A stretch of 64,000 nucleotides of DNA from Siphonodentalium dalli (GCA_032622095.1 CP136065.1:155935577-155999576); one strand, 5' to 3'; shown: positions 43,531 through 54,259, counted from the stretch's first letter. Translations and numbers: made by a program. Notes: a model not told the origin generated them from the sequence alone.

Positions 43531-44230
43531 ATGACTAGTACAATAATCCAGTGGAAATACCGCGGTTTTCGAGCCAACCATGCTGAACTATCTCTGCTGG
43601 TCCAAGACCACAATCCAGATGTCATCGCCTTACAAGGGACTTATTTGCAACCAGCATACAATTTCTCTTAAAAGTGATTTTATACTTGGTCCTAGTTAAC
43701 ATTACCGTAATCTACAGACACATCGGTGGCTCTTTAGTCCTCATACTCAGTGATATGTTGCATGGTTCTATTACTCTGAATACTAACATTCAGGCCGTTG
43801 CGACTAGAGTCTATCTCACGGACCATAAATAAATGCTCAATCTATTTACTTCCACCATCTGCAGTTATTTTTCAAGAACATATCAATCTAGCTAGTCAGC
43901 TGTCTTCGCACTATATCATCTTCGGTGATTTCACTGAACACAACCAACCAGTCGTCGTACTGATCCTCGGGGAACACTTGTAGAAAAAATAATTGATGAT
44001 CGCGAACTCGGCCTTTTAAGTGATGGCTCCGCAACCTTTTTACACTCAGGGCATGGTTCATACTCTATTATTGACTTATCTCTTACTCAGGCCGATGTTT
44101 TTACAGACTTCTATTGGAAAGTATGCCCTTACCTACATGGTTGTGAACACTTTGCAACCATTTTAGAACCCGACACAATTACTGATGACCGAAGGCATAT
44201 CCGGAAATTCACACAAGCAAATTGACTGTT
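43531..44230 (+). pseudogene. LINE APE-type endonuclease domain, degenerate
   Basis: It starts with IIQWKYRGFRANHAEL and NPDVIALQGTYLQP, equivalent to the domain start, where the catalytic QET is changed to QGT. Later come HYIIFGDFTEHN (GDFN changed to GDFT), LVEKIIDDRELGLLSDG, ATFLHSGHGSYSIIDLSLT (S-x-IDxxL) and HGCEHFATILEP (SDH changed to CEH). Several catalytic residues are lost and at least three frame changes or stops occur, so the enzyme is dead. Confidence 0.85.
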
Positions 44231-44346
44231 ATTCCAAATGCACTGTCAGTCGGAATTGCTCGATTTTCAAACCATATTGTTGAAGACTTTACTCGAGCTG
44301 TCGTTGATCCAGCTGCGCACAGCACACGCAAGACAACACCTACCAA

Positions 44347-45120
44347 ATGGAAAAAGCTATGATTCGACAGATAACTCTAGATCATTTAATAATACTTGAG
44401 AATTACATCAGAAAGACATTTGTCCATAATGAACACACAGAGCTCTCTTTTTGGATCTTGCGAAAGCATTATGACACCACCTGGAAATTTGGCATTTTCC
44501 GGGACCTGCATCAACTTCGGTTACGCGGAAGAATGCCTCTCCTTTATATATCAATTTGTTTTAGTCATAGGCAAAATTACTGTCGAGTCGGCGCCAATGT
44601 CCAGCCAGTGTGTCCAGTAAATGGTTGTCCTGCAGTGTTGATTTTCTCTATGTTACACTTTTTACTCTTTATATTAATTCTATTGTGAATATTTACCTCC
44701 AGGTGTTCTCAGACCGGTGTACGTTGATGACATTCTCGTCTGTTTCCGTGGTAAGTATTTACATATAATTGAAAGGACATTACAGTTGTGTTTGATAAAA
44801 CTTCACTCATGGTCAATGCGAATGGATTTAAATTTGCTCTCACGAAAACTCAAGGTGTCAATTTTTTGCAGAAAACCACGATGTCATGGCGAGCCATCGC
44901 TCTATCTGGGTAATTTACAACTTCCCGTTGTGAATTAAGTTGTTAGGTTTGATTTTCGATAAGAGGCTCACATTTCGATGAGAACTAGATGTCTATAAGA
45001 TGCTTTACTCTTGTCGTTTCGATCTTGAAATGTTAATTTCGCTACGATTATTGGAAACTTATGGAGTGGGGTCAAGGGTCAGGTTACAAACAGGTAGTAA
45101 TATTCACTTCATCTGATGAA
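44347..45120 (+). pseudogene. LINE reverse transcriptase domain, degenerate
   Basis: Motifs in order over shifting frames: TLDHLIILENYIRKTFVHNE (fingers), YDTTWKFGIFRDLHQLRLRG (motif A region), NGCPAVLIFSMLHF (motif B region, VPQG lost), RPVYVDDILVCFRGKYL (motif C, YVDD intact), LQLCLIKLHSW and SLYLGNLQLPVV (thumb). A final piece TPTRCRKALNVLKV near 45417 is displaced by about 290 bp of unrelated sequence, presumably an insertion. Confidence 0.88.
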
Positions 45121-45899
45121 TGGACTGCCCAACAGTGACTTATTATTATAGATTACTGTCTGACAGTCTGTGCCCCAGATAGCTGACAATGATAATAAGA
45201 TCGAAAAATTTAACATAAAAGCAAGATCTAACTGGGGAAAAAACAGTATGAATAAGCAATAAAGATACCATATGTGTATGCCAAAGATGGGGATATGTCT
45301 AATATAAGCGTCATGCTTTCTGCCAACTCCCATTCTCTAACATAATTGTCTTTATATATTATACAATATTGTTTGTTAATTTATGTGCTTGATTTAGAGA
45401 AACAAATATGTTTACACCAACTAGATGTCGCAAAGCTCTTAATGTTCTTAAAGTTAGAGTGTGTGTGTAGCAGCCAACGAACCATCCTCAGCTGACCGCA
45501 GACCGAAACTCGGGTTCCAACATGCTACGAACATTGCAGCCAGTAATCAGAACACTGCGCATAATGATGTATTCCTCCCAAAATATGCGTCTGTTCGAAC
45601 AGAAACAACACTGACTGCATCAAACCATTCAGTCTGAGGATCGAGGAACACCTGTAGAATGTTGGTCTGGACATACCAAATATTATACAGGTTCCCCTCA
45701 ACTTCATACCACCTTGGCTGAGTACGAACCCAAACATATAACTAGGTTTGAGCTCCCGAAATAAAAGCAATACAAATGCCCTACAATGTCAATAAGCATT
45801 CAACGAATTTCGGGATTCAGATAAGAACTATACATGTGGTTTCAAACGAGTATGTTTCCTCTGTAGTTTGTGGAATCAGGTCATCAAATGTCATCTCCC

Positions 45900-46345
45900 G
45901 GGCATTTCATTGATTTTCATTTATTGCAATAATGCGAGCTCTCGAATTAATAGCAATAAAAGGATATATCAAAATCACCATTTATACCGAATAATTGTCA
46001 TGCCATTAGGCTATCTTGGATCAACGTGTTGACCATCCCGTTGTCCAAGGAATCGTAAATGCCCACCATGCACTTGCTAGCAACAATTTCGACATATCAC
46101 TATGCTGGTTATACCTGGGCATTATAAGATATCTGGAAATGAGCGCGCAGACAAAGCTGAAAAATTGGCTCTTGACCTGCCAGCTGATGATTACAAAATA
46201 GTTTACTCCCATTTAAATAATCGCATCCACAAATATGTTGTTAACGAATGGCAGCTGAGACGGCTACCAACCCAGTCACCAACAAACTTCATGAAATTCA
46301 AATTGAAGTCGGCGAAATGCCCCAGCAACTAGCAATTCGTCATGC
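45900..46345 (+). pseudogene. LINE RNase H domain, degenerate
   Basis: Reads IAIKGYIKITIYTE (first catalytic Asp replaced by Glu), ILDQRVDHPVVQGIVNAHHA, NNFDISLCW and, after a frame change, PGHYKISGNERADKAEKLAL. The GNERADKxAK motif with its Asp is preserved. The end reads TNFMKFKLKSAKCPSN, the usual region after RNase H in these elements. Confidence 0.85.
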
Positions 46346-46389
46346 AAGCGTTATCTACACATGTTGACGTATTTTGGCATACTGGGCTA

Positions 46390-46475
46390 AAACACTCACA
46401 CGCACACGTACACCATGACAGGCACACACACCCTCTCACACACACATATATATTTATATATAATTGTAAGAGATA
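46390..46475. repeat. CA/TA microsatellite after the LINE
   Basis: CACACGCACACG, CACACACACCCTCTCACACA and ATATATATTTATATATA follow the last LINE protein residue by about 50 bp. Possibly the element's simple-repeat tail. Confidence 0.65.
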
Positions 46476-46549
46476 ATAACACCTTGTTTATTTAATGGCA
46501 ATTTCTTAAAATGCATTTCAATCAGCCCTCAAGTCAAGCACACGGGGGT

Positions 46550-47125
46550 GACTCACATTAACTCACATTTAATGTTCATCAACTTGAAGGACAGTGAAAG
46601 AAAGAAGTGATGTATTCCACTCATCCCGTGCCACATACCTTTAAATAAATAAATATATATATATAATAATAATTGTAAGAAATAATAACGTCTATTGGAC
46701 CTATCAAGTGTGTAATTCCACGAGCTTTCAGTTTTACAACCTTCGTCGGGTGGTAGATAAGGCAACAATGAAGTACACAAGAAGAAAGTTACAGTTCACG
46801 ACGTAAACACTGGTGTTGGAAATGTCGCAACCACGTGGGTTCCCAGTAATCAAGTTTTGCTCTGAACTTGAAAGTTGTGTTTATCGTGACGAACACACAG
46901 GAACGTTATAGACATGCCGACATGAAACCTACATCACGATTGATACCATCATGGAAACTATTGAACCTCGATATATAATTCTGCTCCACAACCTGTCTCC
47001 TGTGTAAATATGGCAAACCATCACGGATCACGCGAACACGGCTATCTCGTTTTGAGTGCCGACTAAAATTAAAGCCATACACATCCCTTCTTCGCACACC
47101 TGGAGGCTGAATTAAACCTGACACT
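46550..47125 (-). pseudogene. Unidentified transposon-like coding remnant
   Basis: On minus, 47124-46906 is open and reads SKRDSRVRVIRDGLPYLHRR then VEQNYISRFNSFHDGINRDV. After a gap, 46740-46680 reads KLKARGITHLIGPIDVIIS. Both look like real protein or transcript sequence from a retroelement 3' part. I suspect a Penelope-like or other non-LTR element but cannot assign it. Confidence 0.35.
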
Positions 47126-47606
47126 TATAATGGGCACAGCTGCTTAACACTCACGGATTGGTAATAAAATAAGATATATATTACGACAGGTACTTAAACT
47201 CACTGGGAATCAGTCCCCCGTGTTATAATGAAAATCATGGAACCAAGTTTATCGCGATATAAGGCTGTATGGACAGGGCCAAAATAGGAATGTGCAGAAA
47301 ATAAATTTCCCACCTCACCCTACATCGGGGTGGGGGTAATTGCTATCATGGGCTAGGGTGTGTATTTTATTCATAGATAACTAATATATGCAATAAAAAC
47401 CTGACGTGTAATGTTATGAGGCCATAATGGCAACATGACCAAATTACTTGACATAACCTTTATCCACACCATTGTACTAAAACGTTGTGTCAGCGGCACA
47501 AATCTAATGTTCCTGTATTCACCCTTGACTAAAAGTTGTGTCTTCACTGAAATCCATCCCTGTTCAGTTTCTGCTAGTGTCGCCGGGGATGGATCGCGAA
47601 TGGTTT
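47126..47606. other. No recognisable feature
   Basis: Spacer of about 480 bp with a CCCCACCTCACCC/GGGGTGGGGG self-complementary pair near 47310-47336. Confidence 0.4.
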
Positions 47607-48578
47607 TTATTTACTGACCGTGAAATAAAAACGAACGAGTTTTTGAGTCCGCCATATGTATAGGGATGTCTGAGTTTTCCAACTAATTGTTATTTTCAGA
47701 CATGAAGCTGGGACTGCAATAATTATGGTGATGATGGTTGTAGATGAACGTCGGCGGTGATGATGGTGATGATGGTTGTGGAATACGAGACGTCGTTGAT
47801 GATGGTGATGATGGTTGTGGAACAGCAGACGGTGGTGATGATGATGATGGTTGTAGAACACGAGACGGTGGTGATGATGGTGATGATGGTTGTGGAATAC
47901 GAGACGTCGGCGGTGATGGTGATGGTTGTGTAATACGAGACGGCGGTGATGATGGTTGTGGACTACGAGACGGTGGTGATGATGGTTGTTGACTACGAGA
48001 CGGCGGTGATTATGGTGATGATGGTTGTGGAATACGAGACGTCGGCGGTGATGGTTGTGGAGTACGAGACGGCGGTGATGATGGTTGTGGACTACGAGAC
48101 GGTGGTGATGATGGTTGTTGACTACGAGACGGCGGTGATGATGGTGATGATAGTCGTGGTGGTAATGATGGTGACGAAGATTATGATGGTTGTGATGGTG
48201 TGATGATGGCGATGATGATCGTGCTGTAGATGGTGACGATACTGATGATGGCCGTGATGGTGATGATGATGATGATGGTGGTGGTGATGATTGTGATAAT
48301 GATGATGCCATCTTCGCGCAATTATGGGTTATATAATTATTGAGTATACGAAGGCGACATGGGCGACCATATTGGTACCGGTGACGCTGGCGATGGTGAA
48401 TGCATAACACGCCCATGCATGTACAGTGTGGACACACATACGGTAATGGAGGAGACGCGATGGTAACGATTGTGTTGATCGTGATGGCATTATTGTCTTG
48501 ATCTATAATATGTTTTGGTACTGTACATTGTGATTTCTTTTTCTTGGCTACTGCCAGAGTTCTGTTGAAGATGTTCGG
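47607..48578 (-). CDS. His-rich open frame across a minisatellite (doubtful)
   Basis: The minus strand is open for about 323 codons, from after a stop at 48579-48581 to a stop at 47607. The first ATG gives a product of about 269 residues. N-terminal part: PLPYVCPHCTCMGVLCIHHR. Middle: MASSLSQSSPPPSSSSS, Ser/Pro-rich. Then repeats of RRLVFHNHHHH type. C-terminal part is non-repetitive. Repeat steps are 30, 36 or 39 bp, all multiples of three, so the frame survives by design of the repeat; plus-strand frames are open too. No signal peptide. It could be a low-complexity His-rich protein exon or no gene at all. Confidence 0.25.
   Translation of the reverse strand, partial: PNIFNRTLAVAKKKKSQCTVPKHIIDQDNNAITINTIVTIASPPLPYVCPHCTCMGVLCIHHRQRHRYQYGRPCRLRILNNYITHNCAKMASSLSQSSPPPSSSSSPSRPSSVSSPSTARSSSPSSHHHNHHNLRHHHYHHDYHHHHHRRLVVNNHHHHRLVVHNHHHRRLVLHNHHRRRLVFHNHHHHNHRRLVVNNHHHHRLVVHNHHHRRLVLHNHHHHRRRLVFHNHHHHHHHRLVFYNHHHHHHRLLFHNHHHHHQRRLVFHNHHHHHHRRRSSTTIITIIIAVPASCLKITISWKTQTSLYIWRTQKLVRFYFTVSK
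47740..48310. repeat. 30/36/39-bp GATGGT-type minisatellite
   Basis: Units end in (A)TACGAGAC; this tag (or GCAGAC) lies at 47786, 47825, 47861, 47900, 47936, 47966, 47996, 48035, 48065, 48095 and 48125, so steps are 39, 36, 39, 36, 30, 30, 39, 30, 30 and 30. The body is GGTGATGATGGTTGTGGA. Beyond 48130 it decays into a GATGGTGAT trinucleotide-like tract. Confidence 0.95.
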
Positions 48579-49196
48579 TTACACTATTTAGTCGCGCCTG
48601 GTGGGGTCATCAGCCAATCATTGTGAATTGTTTTATATTTAGACTGTATTTTTGACAGAAATGAGTATTTGAGTCTGTAACTAGGCTTAGTTGGTTGCAT
48701 TGTGCTTTAATTGCATATAAGCTTACATATTGATTTCTGCTAAATTGAACTTGACTTTTGTCAAAGCAGCGAGATCGATGGTGCTTCGACGTCCAAATCT
48801 GCCAAAATTACATCCCTGTTTTTTATATGAATCCAAAATTGAGAATTTTGTGAGACAAATAAACGGACAAACTAGACTTTGTGGCTTATTGTCATCTTGC
48901 TCTTTTCCTGAAATTCCAGTCAAATACAAACACGTACTTTTACAATTGAGGGCCAGATACAGGCAAGATTTTACAAAAATCAGCTCAAATAAGAGTAAAA
49001 ACAGGCTTTTTCTAAATCGCGGGTATGAATGTGACACATTTCCAGGTTATCTGTTGTTATTGTTACTACACATGCCAAAATTTTATTTTTATGAAATAAA
49101 AAGGCCATAAATCAGTTTGAAAATAGGCATAAGTCTGGTAGACTTGAAGTGTTGCTATAACTGGAGCCCAAGCCTGATAGATAAATCTTAAATATA
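48579..49196. other. No recognisable gene
   Basis: Overlapping open frames on both strands at 48723-49110 (126 codons plus, 104 minus) are mutually antisense and without motifs; I do not call either. TTGCTATAACTGGAGCCC near 49154 resembles words in the centre of the mirrored Helitron locus. Confidence 0.4.
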
Positions 49197-49490
49197 TGAA
49201 AACAACTACTAGTCCAGTGCATTTATGAGAAAATAGGGCTGAACCTAAAAATAATTGCAACACAAAAGATTTTGTTTTATTTTGGTTGGGAGCATCACAG
49301 AGTATACTCAGCTAAAAATCAACAAAAATCTGAACATGCGAAATGGCCTTTTTGATGCAAAAAGTGGCTAAAATGATGAAAAATTGATATTAACATTTTT
49401 TATTAATAACTCTTGATGTAAACATACAATTGTTATATATTTACAATGATAAACTGTGGTACAGTTGTATTCAAGATTTTGTATCATTTT
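49197..49490 (+). repeat. Fragment related to the 54345-57740 element end
   Basis: Starts TCCAGTGCATTTATGAG and has AAAATAATTGCAACACAAA, then AAAAATCAACAAAAATC, as at the outer ends of the long inverted repeat (54345 and 57740). It is cut by the Helitron-like element at 49491. Confidence 0.55.
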
Positions 49491-49875
49491 ATCCATTATA
49501 CATTTTTGGAAGATCTGTCTGTGTGTCTGTCTGTGTGTCTGTCTGTGTGTCTGTGTGTTCGCGATGAACTCGAAAACGACCGAGCCGATTTCGATGAAAC
49601 TTGGTATGTGGGGGTATGATTTTGATGGGATTTCGACGAAATTTGATACGTGGGGTTACTTTTGTTCACTGAGTGTTTTGAACGGGTCGAGTCGTGACCC
49701 CGACCTGACCTTGACCTTCAAAATGATCAATTCAAGGTAAAATCGGGTAAAACCGGATGGATTTCGACGGGCACGTTTGTCGGGTACTTTTTTCCGGGCA
49801 GTGTTTTGGACCCAATTGACCTTCAAAATGGACAATTCAAGGTCAAATCCCGGACGAAGTCGGGTCGCCTTCTAG
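49491..49875 (+). mobile_element. Helitron-like element H5
   Basis: Starts TCCATTATACATTTTTGG after A (49490) and ends CTAG at 49872-49875 followed by T, after the hairpin CCCGGACGAAGTCGGG. TGTGTCTG microsatellite near the 5' end; the interior is of the TGACCTTGACCTTC type seen in H4. Confidence 0.75.
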
Positions 49876-49882
49876 TCTTCTA

Positions 49883-51029
49883 TCTATACTATATATTTTG
49901 AGACTTCGTATATATGTGTGTATGTGTGTGTGTACTTCATAGAATCCAAAACGCGTGTAAAGATTGAGCTCAAACTTCCTATGTAAGTGTCATATCCCAC
50001 CGACACGACCGTGGTCGCGGTTTAGAAAAGCTCAGAGCACCCGTTCTCCACTCCCATTCATCAAAATCAGCTCAAACGGCACGGCCGGGGTTAATAACGT
50101 CATTATATATATATATGAAGTCAGAGTCTCCAGAGTTATACCGGAACAAACACGTGTTTACGTCGTCTTGGGGGTCCACGATGGGAGTCTGACTTCAATG
50201 CAATGTTATCGCTCGAAACACGTGTTTACTTCGTGTTGAGGTTCACGATGGGAGTCTGACAATTGTTATCGCTCGAAATAGTACAACGGCTGGACAGATT
50301 GAGCTCAAACTTCCCATCTAGAGGTAAAATACACGTACGATGTCGTCCACGCGTTTTCCAGAAGCTCCGAGCACCCGTACTCCACTCCCAGTCATTAAAA
50401 TCAGCTCAAACGGCACAGCCGCGGTTAATAACGTCATTATATATATATATGAAGTCAGAGTCTCCAGAGTTATACGGGAACAAACACGTGTTTACGTCGT
50501 CTTGGGGGTCCACGATGGGAGTCTGACTTCAATGCAATGTTATCGCTCGAAACACGTGTTTACTTCGTGTTGAGGTTCACGATGGGAGTCTGACAATTGT
50601 TATCGCTCGAAATAGTACATTAGGACGGGTACGAAATGCATTTATCTCGATTAAAAAGGCAGATCTCGGAAACGGGTGGAGCTATCGACTTGAAAATTGC
50701 AATGTGAATGTATCTTGTGCCGGGTACAAATTTTATCGGGTCGCCGAGCCCATGCGACGCCCGTGCAGCGCATGCGCAGACGAGATATCGGAAACGGGTG
50801 GAGCTATCGACTTGAAATTTGCTATGTGAATGTATCTTGGGCCGGGTACAAATTTGATCGGGTCGCCGAGCCCGTGCGAAGCCAGCTTCGCGCATGCGCA
50901 GACCAGATCTCGGAAACGGGTGGAGCTACCGGGTACAATTTTTTCTTATTGAAACGCGTGGAGCTAAAAATTAAAAACAAATATAAACAATGTTTCGGAC
51001 AAGCCGCCGGTGGCGGGCTAACCTGCTAG
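49883..51029 (+). mobile_element. Helitron-like element A (left)
   Basis: Starts TCTATACTATATATTTTGAG after A (49882) and ends CTAG at 51026-51029, behind the GC-rich hairpin GCCGCCGGTGGCGGGC. It contains a tandem duplication of about 334 bp (words at 50067 and 50401) and two 122-bp-type units with GCGCATGCGC. It has an inverted twin at 52734-53880. Open frames in it are non-coding artefacts. Confidence 0.8.
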
Positions 51030-51784
51030 TCTATTATATATTTTGGAAGATCTGTCTGTCTGTGTGTGTGTGTGTTCGCGATGAACTCGAAAACGGGCGA
51101 CCCGATTTCGATGAAACTTCGTATGTGAGGCTACTATCGGTCGGGGAGTGGCATAGGCATATTAATTTTCAGATCCGTAATCAACTTTTCACGTGCCGAG
51201 GTCAAATCTGTTTTTACGCTGTGTTACGGGACTTTCATTTGAGTTCGGTGTTAAAATGCCTGTCATAATAATGACACTGAGAATCTTTCGTGTTTCCTCT
51301 TTCCAACGATATATAATGCGTATGTATCCGCTTTAGTTATCTGCCTCAATTATCAAGAAGAAGTGGTACTATCTTCCATCAGGATAAAAACAATGCGTAA
51401 CTTCTATGACGTCGTTAGAGGTCATAACGTTAAATCACGTTAACGCTTAACCGGCCGATGCTTTTGACTGTTTCAGACGTCTTGGCGATATCTCGGGCAC
51501 CGATGGTAATTTATCTTTACGTTGAAACTTGATAATTAATGAGCATGTGTATATGAGGCGCGTTTATATACTTGAGTGGAAATCAAATCGGGTTAAACTG
51601 GCGGATTTTTACGGACGAAATTTGATGCATAGGGTATCTCGGTATCCGCTGGGCCGATTTCCCGGTATCCGCTGGGCCGATTTCCACCATTTTTGGGGTG
51701 TTGGTGTTTGACCCCACCTGACCTTGACCTTCAAAATGGTCAATTCAAGGTCAAAAGCCCGGACGAAGTCGGGTCACCTTCTAG
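51030..51784 (+). mobile_element. Helitron-like element B (left)
   Basis: Begins TCTATTATATATTTTGG immediately after the CTAG of A and ends CTAG at 51781-51784 followed by T, with the hairpin CCCGGACGAAGTCGGG. Its interior matches H4, including the block ending TTTTGGGGTGTTGGTGTTTG. Confidence 0.78.
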
Positions 51785-52110
51785 TTCTATAAATATTGAT
51801 TAAATTTTCGAAATTCGGGTCAAAAAGTTGAAAAATTTGCAAAAATTCAATGAAAACTGGAAGTCTACAGTAATTCTTGATGCAGTTGTAAAATTGTCAT
51901 AACTGGGCTTGGAACTATTGTTATATAGTTATATCCACAATTGTGGGTTTTTTCATGTTGTTACTACAAGCAAATAATCAAAATATTTTAGGGTGAAAAG
52001 ATGTAAAAATGACAAGAAATCAGAGAAAAATGGAATTTCACATTACATGTTTATGCATTAGAAATTGCCATAGTTGGACTTGGACTGTTGTCAGTCAGTT
52101 ATATATGGGA
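51785..52110. other. Centre of the mirrored Helitron locus
   Basis: 326 bp of AT-rich DNA between the two inverted Helitron pairs. It contains TTGTCATAACTGGGCTTGGA near 51893 and the related TTGCCATAGTTGGACTTGGA near 52067. It is not a palindrome, so the mirror symmetry is restricted to the elements. Confidence 0.6.
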
Positions 52111-52733
52111 CTAGAAGGTGACTCGACTTCGTCCGGGCTTTGACCTTGAATTGTCCATTTTGAAGGTCAATGTCAAGAGGGGTCACGATTTGACCAGTCC
52201 AAAACACTGCCCGGACAAAAGTACCCGACAAACGTGCCCGTCGAAATCCATCCGGTTTTACCCGATTTGACCTTGAATTGATCATTTTGAAGGTCAAGGT
52301 CAGGTCGGGGTCACGACTCGACCCGTCCAAAACACTCAGTGGACAAAAGTAACCCCACGTATCAAATTTCGTCGAAATCCCATCAAAATTGGCGATATGA
52401 CCTTGAATTGACCCGATTTCAAGGTCACGTCGCACGGGCAAATGAATATGCTTATGAGACTCCCCATACGAAAGTACCCCCACATACCAAGTTTCATCGA
52501 AATCCCGAGATATTCGGGCGTTTGACCTTGAAATTACCCGATTTCAAGGTCAATGTCACGTCGCACGGACAAATTAATAGGCCCATGCCACCCCCGGCCG
52601 AAAATACCCCACATACCAAGTTTCATCGAAATCGGCTTGGCCGTTTTCGAGTTCATCGCGAACACACACACACACACACACCCTCACACACACACGCCGA
52701 TACACAGACAGATCTTCCAAAATATATAATAGA
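52111..52733 (-). mobile_element. Helitron-like element B' (right, inverted)
   Basis: Read on minus it starts TCTATTATATATTTTGG at 52733 and ends CTAG at 52114-52111, followed by T. The hairpin near the end is CCCGGACGAAGTCGAG-like. Its first about 30 bp equal those of B but the interior differs, with different TCAAGGTCA-rich blocks and a longer CA/TG tract. It is therefore a different member of the family, not the mirror of B. Confidence 0.78.
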
Positions 52734-53880
52734 CTAGCAGGTTAGCCCGCCACCGGCGGCTTGTCCGAAACATTGTTTATATTTGTTTTTAATTTTTAGC
52801 TCCACGCGTTTCAATAAGAAAAAATTGTACCCGGTAGCTCCACCCGTTTCCGAGATCTGGTCTGCGCATGCGCGAAGCTGGCTTCGCACGGGCTCGGCGA
52901 CCCGATCAAATTTGTACCCGGCCCAAGATACATTCACATAGCAAATTTCAAGTCGATAGCTCCACCCGTTTCCGATATCTCGTCTGCGCATGCGCTGCAC
53001 GGGCGTCGCATGGGCTCGGCGACCCGATAAAATTTGTACCCGGCACAAGATACATTCACATTGCAATTTTCAAGTCGATAGCTCCACCCGTTTCCGAGAT
53101 CTGCCTTTTTAATCGAGATAAATGCATTTCGTACCCGTCCTAATGTACTATTTCGAGCGATAACAATTGTCAGACTCCCATCGTGAACCTCAACACGAAG
53201 TAAACACGTGTTTCGAGCGATAACATTGCATTGAAGTCAGACTCCCATCGTGGACCCCCAAGACGACGTAAACACGTGTTTGTTCCCGTATAACTCTGGA
53301 GACTCTGACTTCATATATATATATAATGACGTTATTAACCGCGGCTGTGCCGTTTGAGCTGATTTTAATGACTGGGAGTGGAGTACGGGTGCTCGGAGCT
53401 TCTGGAAAACGCGTGGACGACATCGTACGTGTATTTTACCTCTAGATGGGAAGTTTGAGCTCAATCTGTCCAGCCGTTGTACTATTTCGAGCGATAACAA
53501 TTGTCAGACTCCCATCGTGAACCTCAACACGAAGTAAACACGTGTTTCGAGCGATAACATTGCATTGAAGTCAGACTCCCATCGTGGACCCCCAAGACGA
53601 CGTAAACACGTGTTTGTTCCGGTATAACTCTGGAGACTCTGACTTCATATATATATATAATGACGTTATTAACCCCGGCCGTGCCGTTTGAGCTGATTTT
53701 GATGAATGGGAGTGGAGAACGGGTGCTCTGAGCTTTTCTAAACCGCGACCACGGTCGTGTCGGTGGGATATGACACTTACATAGGAAGTTTGAGCTCAAT
53801 CTTTACACGCGTTTTGGATTCTATGAAGTACACACACACATACACACATATATACGAAGTCTCAAAATATATAGTATAGA
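52734..53880 (-). mobile_element. Helitron-like element A' (right, inverted)
   Basis: Reverse-complement counterpart of 49883-51029; position x in one corresponds to 103763 minus x in the other with no offset along the length, and all conceptual translations are identical. TC at 53880 follows an A on the minus strand (53881). The lack of indels implies a very recent common origin. Confidence 0.82.
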
Positions 53881-54040
53881 TTTTCCATCAATTTTGGGCC
53901 AGGTTGTGGTATCAATGACACTAAGTTGTCCATATCGTGTGGCAAAATAGTGAAAAAGAGAACAAATATAGAAATTCATTAAAAAATATATATATTTTTG
54001 AAAAAATAATAAGTCTGGATAGATCGTTCTGATTTTCAGT

Positions 54041-54259
54041 CTAGGCCTCCATTTCACTGTTGTTGAAAGGCTGTGTGTTCGAACAGTCAACACCTTGGCA
54101 ATCCCCACAAGACATAGAACACATAATTCCATGTTTTCGGCATGTGCACCTATTGCTTTTGCAGTCCGTTTTACATTTACAACGAATGATGTTCAGCAGT
54201 TGTTTTGGAGCTGGTGGTTCCTCACATTTGATGTGTACAACGTCGTTGTCGATCTTCAC
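54041..54259 (-). pseudogene. CXC (tesmin/TSO1-like) Cys-rich C-terminal fragment
   Basis: The minus frame reads EPPAPKQLLNIIRCKCKTDC, then KSNRCTCRKHGIMCSMSCGD and CQGVDCSN, ending NNSEMEA and a stop. The pattern PPAPxxLLxxIxCxCKxxC...CxCRKxGxxCSxxCGxCxGxxCxN is that of a widespread family of invertebrate uncharacterised proteins with a CXC-type zinc-binding tail. The frame starts right after a stop without ATG, so it is a last exon or a broken copy. Function of the family is not known to me; a transposon link is plausible given the context. Confidence 0.7.

Larger units (their letters stand above)
42780..46345 (+). mobile_element. Decayed RNase H-bearing LINE (I/Nimb-like)
   Basis: All expected parts of an I-group LINE occur in order on one strand: ORF1 zinc knuckle (about 42830-42960), APE endonuclease (43531-44200), RT (44365-45120, remnant near 45410-45450) and RNase H (45930-46330). 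Each part is broken by stops and frame changes. The combination of APE and RNase H points to the I/Nimb-type clades rather than jockey or CR1. Upstream is the R3 array; downstream is a CA/TA microsatellite. 45130-45400 and 45480-45900 are weakly or not matched to the protein. Confidence 0.8.

Noticed and set aside
43431-43625. 64-codon minus frame in the LINE
   Set aside because: Antisense shadow of the endonuclease domain on the plus strand.
47744-48203. Plus-strand Asp/Gly-rich and Val/Met-rich frames
   Set aside because: Complementary reading of the same minisatellite; frames are open on both strands because steps are multiples of three.
48723-49110. 126-codon plus and 104-codon minus frames
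   Set aside because: They overlap on opposite strands and neither shows a motif; kept as spacer.
49964-51029. Open frames of 87-110 codons duplicated in inverted copies (also 52734-53799)
   Set aside because: Identity reflects the identical A and A' elements, not gene conservation; there is no start context or motif.
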